A DNA stretch of 10,230 bases from the NCBI GenBank assembly GCA_007127495.1, contig SKZG01000288.1:1-10230 (forward strand), given 5' to 3'. The position numbers were made by a program, and so were the translations under genes. Within the stretch, counting starts at the first letter, position 1. The number at the start of each line of letters is the position of its first letter. Source of the DNA: Planctomycetales bacterium (GTDB taxonomy: Bacteria > Planctomycetota > Planctomycetia > Pirellulales > Thermoguttaceae). Under the pieces are notes generated by a model, which worked only from the letters and a program-made list of their open reading frames with translations, was not told the origin of the DNA and made no database searches. Shown piece by piece: positions 7,083 through 10,230 of the stretch.

Positions 7083-7397
7083 ATGATTTGTGTAATCGCC
7101 ACAATCGAGTTGAAAGAAGGTTGCCGGGATGGGTTTCTGGCGGTGTTTCGAGAGCTGGTTCCCAAGGTGTTGGCCGAGGAGGGGTGCGTGGAGTACGTGC
7201 CCATGATCGACGTGCCCACGGAATTGCCTGGCCAGCCGCCCGTCGACGAAAATGTGGTGACGGTGGTCGAGAAATGGTCGAGCGTCGCGGCCCTGGAGCA
7301 ACACTTGATGGCGCCGCACATGGGCGCGTTTCGCGAGCAAACGCAGTCGATGCGCCGCGGCGTGACGCTGCGGGTTCTCTCGTCAGAAATTCAGTAG
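7083..7397 (+). CDS. Antibiotic biosynthesis monooxygenase (ABM) family protein, YgiN-like
   Basis: A 104-residue dimeric ferredoxin-like alpha/beta-barrel protein. The sequence runs MICVIATIELKEG (strand 1), a helix ending VPKVLAEEGCVEYVPMID (about 26-43), VVTVVEKWSS (58-67), then LEQHLMAPHMGAF (71-83). This order, with EEGC..Y and the conserved EKW and HL..PHM segments, closely matches Escherichia coli YgiN, a quinol monooxygenase thought to take part in a quinone redox cycle with MdaB. ABM proteins need no bound cofactor and are diverse, so the substrate is uncertain. The start is well fixed: GAGGAG lies five bases before the ATG. Length is typical. It follows the MenC-like gene by 32 bases and ends 15 bases inside the convergent cytochrome b gene, so the two transcripts must overlap at their 3' ends. 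Confidence 0.85.
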   Translation: MICVIATIELKEGCRDGFLAVFRELVPKVLAEEGCVEYVPMIDVPTELPGQPPVDENVVTVVEKWSSVAALEQHLMAPHMGAFREQTQSMRRGVTLRVLSSEIQ

Positions 7398-8699
7398 GAA
7401 CTCCGGCATGCTCACAATGTAGCTCAGATGCAGCGTCCACCGCAGCAGCATCTTCAGCGGCAAAGTGAGCATCAGCAGCAAAAGCCCCATCGCGATCCAG
7501 TAGCGGCACCGGCCCATGGCGAGGCGGGCCGTTTTGAACAGGGTTCTGCGCAACAGCAGCGGCAGCGCCACGAAGTAGGCCGCCAGGACCGCCAGGCCGG
7601 GCATTTCGCGCCACATGGCCTGCCCCATGCGCAACCAGGCGCCGGCGTGTGGGTCGACTTCCGGCCGCGGCCGCCCCAGCCCCCACTCCCAGAAGTATTC
7701 CGAGAGCGTCACGTTCACGTGCATCGCCATTTTCTGAGGGTCGCGGGGTTCGTACAAACCGAAAAAGCTCCAGTTCGGTCCGCGCAGGAACGTGCCCACC
7801 AGGATCGGCAGCACCCAGAGCATCAGAAAGCCGAACATGAACACCAGGTACTTCCTGCGCTGCGCGTCGATGGTGTAGTAGCCGTTGCCCTTGGGGTTCA
7901 CGTCGAGGTAGGGCAGGGCGATGAGCCCGAAAAGGATCAAGCACGGAACCACAAAGCCTACGTACCAGGCGTCGGCGTAAAGCAATAGTTCCTGGAGCCC
8001 CAGGAAATACCACGGGGCCTTCGAGGGATTCGGCGTAACCGACGGATGGGCCGGTTGCTCCAGCGGCGCCGCCAGCAGCAGCGACCAGGCGATCAGCAGC
8101 GCGCTGACGAGGACCATGGCGATCAGTTCGATATAGACCAGGTCGGGCCATACGAGCACCTTTTCGGCGTAGGTCTTTTCCACCGGACCGCGGCCGGCGG
8201 CCGTGCGCCGGTCGTTCTCGACGGCCTGGTATGCCGCAATCCAAGTGACGAAGCCCAACAAATAGATCATGCCGACAATGGGTACATGATCGGGCTTGGC
8301 CACAAGGGAGGCGAATACGGGATCGGCCAGCGAAAGGCCGAACAGCAGCAGCGAGGCGTTCAGCGCGGCAAGCCCTACCGGCGGCGCAGTGAAGAATCGC
8401 CGTCCCAGGTACAGTACCGTCAGCAGCGCGAGCGAGCCGAGAAAGAGCGTCGCCGGGCCGAGCACCGCGTCGATCCCCGCCTTGGCCATGGCGGGCAACT
8501 GGGGAGGCCGGCCCGCCCACGCCCCGACGGCCAGCCCAAGGAACACGATGGCCGCGCCCAACCACGCGAGCGCTTCACCCCGGCGCCGCCCGCGCCAAGC
8601 GTACCCGCCTGCCGCGACATTCATGGCCGAGCACGCGGCATGGAACGCGGCCAAGAGCGGGGCGACTCGCGTCAGGTGTTCGGCAATGTCGGGTGTCAT
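7383..8699 (-). CDS. Cytochrome b C-terminal (subunit IV-like) protein, enlarged
   Basis: This second half of a split cytochrome b has 438 residues, against about 160 for subunit IV of b6f. The conserved core is about 175-310: EKVLVWPDLVYIE, then PNPSKAPWYFLGLQELL with the Qo-site segment Ala228-Pro-Trp-Tyr231 where most complexes have PEWY, then helices near 245-265 and 287-303. The N-terminal 170 residues add roughly five predicted membrane helices (near 12-35, 44-62, 80-98, 108-130, 138-160). The C-terminal 130 residues include FLRGPNWSFFGLYEP (304-318), SEYFWEWG and two more helices (about 366-384, 400-418). There is no CxxCH, so no fused cytochrome c. It should bind no haem b itself and complete the quinol oxidation site with the b6-type partner. 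ATG 8699 has GGGAG seven bases upstream; the partner's stop is 13 bases before it. Confidence 0.9.
   Translation of the reverse strand: MTPDIAEHLTRVAPLLAAFHAACSAMNVAAGGYAWRGRRRGEALAWLGAAIVFLGLAVGAWAGRPPQLPAMAKAGIDAVLGPATLFLGSLALLTVLYLGRRFFTAPPVGLAALNASLLLFGLSLADPVFASLVAKPDHVPIVGMIYLLGFVTWIAAYQAVENDRRTAAGRGPVEKTYAEKVLVWPDLVYIELIAMVLVSALLIAWSLLLAAPLEQPAHPSVTPNPSKAPWYFLGLQELLLYADAWYVGFVVPCLILFGLIALPYLDVNPKGNGYYTIDAQRRKYLVFMFGFLMLWVLPILVGTFLRGPNWSFFGLYEPRDPQKMAMHVNVTLSEYFWEWGLGRPRPEVDPHAGAWLRMGQAMWREMPGLAVLAAYFVALPLLLRRTLFKTARLAMGRCRYWIAMGLLLLMLTLPLKMLLRWTLHLSYIVSMPEFLLNF
8309..8326. repeat. 18-bp exact repeat, copy 2 (mate at 1281-1298)
   Basis: This copy lies inside the subunit IV-like gene, where its complement encodes Asp-Pro-Val-Phe-Ala near residues 126-130, in the N-terminal extension. 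See the copy at 1281. Confidence 0.45.
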
Positions 8700-8712
8700 G
8701 GTACGGCTCCCA

Positions 8713-9459
8713 TTACAACGGCCCGCTGATGCCGCCGTCCTTGCGAATTCGCCAGAAGTGGAGGGCCATGAGGAAGGCGGCCAGCAGGGGCAGGGCCACG
8801 CAGTGCAACACGTAGAATCGGAGCAGGGCCTCCTCCCCGACCGACCGCGCGCCCAGAAGGACGTAGCGGAGGTCGGACTGGTCGGTGACCCAACTCGCCG
8901 GCCCCTCGTGGCCCACCAGCGGCGCGGCGCCCACCATGTTCGAGCCGACCGTGACCGCCCACATCGAAAGCTGGTCCCACGGCAACAGATAGCCGGTGAA
9001 CGAGAGCAGCAGGGTCAGCGCCAGCAGCAGCACGCCAATGACCCAGTTGAATTCGCGCGGCGGCTTGTAGCTGCCCGTCAGAAACACCCGCAGCATGTGC
9101 AGCATGGCCGTAATGACCATGGCATGGGCGCCCCAACGGTGTACTTCTCGCAAGATGCCGTACGAAACCACGTCGCGCAGGGCCAGCATATCGTGGTATG
9201 CCCACTGGATCGTGGGGCGGTAGTAGAACATCAACAGTACGCCGGTAACCACTTCCACAAGGAACAAGAAAAACGTGATTCCGCCCATGCACCAGGTGAA
9301 GCGGAGTCGCAGGCCGTGTTTCGGCATGGCGACTGGGTGCAGGTGCAGAATCAGGTTAGTCAGAACCACCTTGACGCGGTTCGGGCGATCGACCGGCGGC
9401 GGGTGACGGAAGATGCTCTTCCAAACTTGCGAGCGGCGGATACGATCCCAAAGCGGCAT
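8713..9459 (-). CDS. petB: Cytochrome b6-type subunit of a Rieske/cytochrome b complex
   Basis: A 248-residue four-helix cytochrome b N-terminal half carrying two b haems across the cytoplasmic membrane. Ligands are His107 and His121 (VHRW...[10 protein letters not shown], 14 apart) and His219 and His234 (VLHC...LHFWRIRK, 15 apart); the 14/15 spacing is that of cytochrome b6 rather than mitochondrial-type b. GYLLPWDQ (156-163) and the ending GGISGPL are also b6-like. Cys57 in WCMGGIT aligns with the b6 cysteine (YCLGGIT) that covalently holds haem c_i near the Qi site, so an extra haem is likely. About 25 residues at the N-terminus are charged and extended relative to plant b6. ATG 9459 follows the Rieske stop by two bases, which implies translational coupling; GGGG six bases upstream is only a modest ribosome site. 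Confidence 0.97.
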   Translation of the reverse strand: MPLWDRIRRSQVWKSIFRHPPPVDRPNRVKVVLTNLILHLHPVAMPKHGLRLRFTWCMGGITFFLFLVEVVTGVLLMFYYRPTIQWAYHDMLALRDVVSYGILREVHRWGAHAMVITAMLHMLRVFLTGSYKPPREFNWVIGVLLLALTLLLSFTGYLLPWDQLSMWAVTVGSNMVGAAPLVGHEGPASWVTDQSDLRYVLLGARSVGEEALLRFYVLHCVALPLLAAFLMALHFWRIRKDGGISGPL

Positions 9460-9461
9460 GG

Positions 9462-10004
9462 TTACCCCGGAATGTAGCTGGCCGGGTCATCCCACTGGCC
9501 CCGTTCCTGGTGGAAGGTCCGACTCCGGTCGACTTCGATGTGTCCGTCGTCGGCAAGGCGAATGGCGTAGCGGGGCAGCGGGCGAGGTGCGGGCCCTTCG
9601 AAGTTGACGCCGTTCGGGTAGAAGCCGCTACCATGGCAAGGGCATTTGAAGCGCCGATCGCTCTCCTGCCATAGCGTAATGCAGCCCAAATGGGTGCAGG
9701 CGGTCGATAGCGCGAACAGTTGCCACCGGCCACGATATTTCTCGTGGACAATCCAAACGCCGTGTTCTTCCTTGTAGCGCTGCTCCACGTGCCCCGGCGG
9801 ATAGCGGCCCGGCGTGCCCGCCTTGAACCGCCGGGTGGGCTCGGTGGCCACGTTCGGCACCATGAACCGAGCCGACGCGGCCGACCATAGCCCCGCCACA
9901 AGCCCCAGCATGGCGAAACCCAGCCCGGCCATCCAGCGGGCTATCCGGCTCAGGACGGCGCGGCGGGTGCGCTGCGAAACGACGTAATCGGGAATCCGGA
10001 ACAC
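9462..10004 (-). CDS. qcrA: Rieske iron-sulfur subunit of the cytochrome b complex
   Basis: A 180-residue protein with one N-terminal membrane helix (about 24-44) after a basic stretch containing RTRRAVL, which resembles a twin-arginine signal, and a [2Fe-2S] head domain on the outer side. Cluster motifs are CTHLGC (103-108) and CPCHGSGF (121-128), giving two Cys and two His ligands plus the disulfide pair. It takes one electron from quinol and passes it to a cytochrome c or other acceptor. The Ser that raises cluster potential is kept, but the Tyr of GSxY is Phe here, which in studied Rieske proteins lowers the potential. I chose GTG 10004 because it has a GAGGGGGAGG run directly before it; an upstream in-frame GTG at 10058 has no site and would lie about eight bases from the predicted transcript start. 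First gene of the three-gene operon. Confidence 0.95.
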   Translation of the reverse strand: MFRIPDYVVSQRTRRAVLSRIARWMAGLGFAMLGLVAGLWSAASARFMVPNVATEPTRRFKAGTPGRYPPGHVEQRYKEEHGVWIVHEKYRGRWQLFALSTACTHLGCITLWQESDRRFKCPCHGSGFYPNGVNFEGPAPRPLPRYAIRLADDGHIEVDRSRTFHQERGQWDDPASYIPG

Positions 10005-10063
10005 AACCTCCCCCTCGCATGCCGCGGCAAGAATGGCCCTCGCCGCCAGCCTGGACACGGTTA

Positions 10064-10093
10064 CATCGCACCATTATCGCATGGAATGCGATG
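10064..10093. promoter_or_regulatory. Candidate operator: three ATCGCA boxes at 11-bp intervals
   Basis: ATCGCA occurs at 10065-10070 and 10076-10081 and inverted at 10087-10092. The last two extend to a 7-bp palindrome, ATCGCAT-GGA-ATGCGAT (10076-10092). The 11-base steps place all boxes on one face of the helix. They overlap the -10 box, the spacer and the expected transcript start of the Rieske operon, the position for a repressor. The regulator is unknown. Confidence 0.4.
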
Positions 10094-10101
10094 CCAAACA
10101 A
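10073..10101 (-). promoter_or_regulatory. Sigma70-like promoter for the Rieske/cytochrome b operon
   Basis: On the minus strand, TTGTTT (10101-10096) is followed after exactly 17 bases by GATAAT (10078-10073), one mismatch from the consensus -10 box. Transcription would begin near 10066, leaving a leader of about 60 bases before GTG 10004. It lies about 30 bases after the stop of the upstream gene, so the three-gene operon may be transcribed on its own as well as by read-through. Confidence 0.42.
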
Positions 10102-10131
10102 GCGCCGCGAGCGGGGCAACGTTGAAGGGGC

Positions 10132-10230
10132 CTACTTTCCGCCCCAGTCAAGCACCATGGGGCGCGAGGGCTCGGTCGGCTGCGGCTTGGTCACGTGGTT
10201 GTCCACTTGGCCCGCGTCCTCATGGCCCGC
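10132..10230 (-). CDS. C-terminal end of an unidentified protein
   Basis: The minus-strand frame is open from the window edge to a TAG at 10134-10132, giving 32 residues: a hydrophilic, proline-containing end finishing PMVLDWGGK. It has no motif I can assign. Its orientation and 127-base distance to the Rieske start put it upstream in the same direction, where respiratory partner genes would be expected, but this is context only. The frame could also be a chance opening; another frame over so short a stretch cannot be excluded. Confidence 0.5.
   Translation of the reverse strand, partial: AGHEDAGQVDNHVTKPQPTEPSRPMVLDWGGK

Noticed and set aside
6517..8565. A 682-codon open minus-strand frame, the longest in the window
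   Set aside because: It runs antisense to the MenC-like gene and in another frame of the subunit IV-like gene, has the Arg/Pro/Ala-rich look of a GC-driven shadow, and shows no domain. The genes it overlaps are clear.
7383..9459. Cytochrome b apparently broken in two
   Set aside because: The split into a b6-type subunit and a subunit IV-like protein is the normal arrangement in b6f-type complexes; each part has its own start and ribosome site, so this is no frameshift.
8296..9477. A 393-codon plus-strand frame opposite the cytochrome b genes
   Set aside because: Low-complexity Gln, His, Arg and Ala-rich translation with no hydrophobic core or motif; antisense shadow of membrane-helix codons.
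1..10230. CRISPR array, defence island or complete insertion sequence
   Set aside because: No regularly spaced repeats and no transposase, cas or toxin-antitoxin genes. The HNH gene alone at the left edge is not enough to claim a defence system.

Overview
The window reads as a high-GC bacterial chromosome segment, most likely from a planctomycete (Pirellulales-like). The best taxonomic clue is the Ser/Thr kinase. It carries an N-terminal helical module with a '[17 protein letters not shown]' signature directly before the glycine loop, an arrangement I associate with the large planctomycete kinase families. The split b6-type cytochrome b with an enlarged C-terminal subunit and the dispersed CCCTCACCCTACCCTCTCCC-type hairpin repeats fit the same group. 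This assignment is inference; no rRNA is present.

Layout. 1-567 (+) is the 3' part of an HNH endonuclease gene cut by the window edge. 568-874 has no convincing gene but holds a MITE-like element (771-869) with imperfect 19-bp terminal inverted repeats, an internal hairpin and flanking TTA repeats; it ends five bases before the start of a DUF2784 membrane protein gene (875-1276, +). After a second gene-poor stretch (1277-1600) comes larE (1601-2542, +). It overlaps by 78 bp, tail to tail, a membrane-anchored Ser/Thr kinase gene on the minus strand (2465-4009). A divergent intergenic region (4010-4326) with the most AT-rich patch of the window and a second copy of the dispersed repeat leads into a plus-strand set: trpE (4327-5865), a MenC-like enolase-superfamily gene (5935-7050) and an ABM/YgiN-type monooxygenase gene (7083-7397). 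That set converges, with a 15-bp overlap, on a minus-strand operon for a Rieske/cytochrome b complex: Rieske protein (9462-10004), cytochrome b6-type subunit (8713-9459) and a 438-residue subunit IV-like protein (7383-8699). A good sigma70-like promoter with a palindrome in its spacer lies just upstream (10073-10101). The last 99 bases hold the C-terminal end of another minus-strand gene that I could not identify.

How the parts may work together. The minus-strand operon encodes a quinol:cytochrome c (or other acceptor) oxidoreductase of the b6f/menaquinol class: b6-like haem spacing (14 and 15 residues), the extra cysteine that binds haem c_i in b6, an APWY sequence where PEWY is usual, and a Rieske cluster motif with Phe in the position of the potential-raising Tyr. 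The facing plus-strand genes act around chorismate (TrpE), resemble a menaquinone-pathway enzyme (MenC-like) and a quinol monooxygenase (YgiN-like). A quinone theme is therefore possible, but the MenC-like protein lacks the second lysine of its catalytic KxK motif, so its real reaction is uncertain. That protein, the unusual cytochrome b subunits and the MITE-like element are the points most worth a second look. I did not find a defence system, CRISPR array, tRNA or complete insertion sequence.
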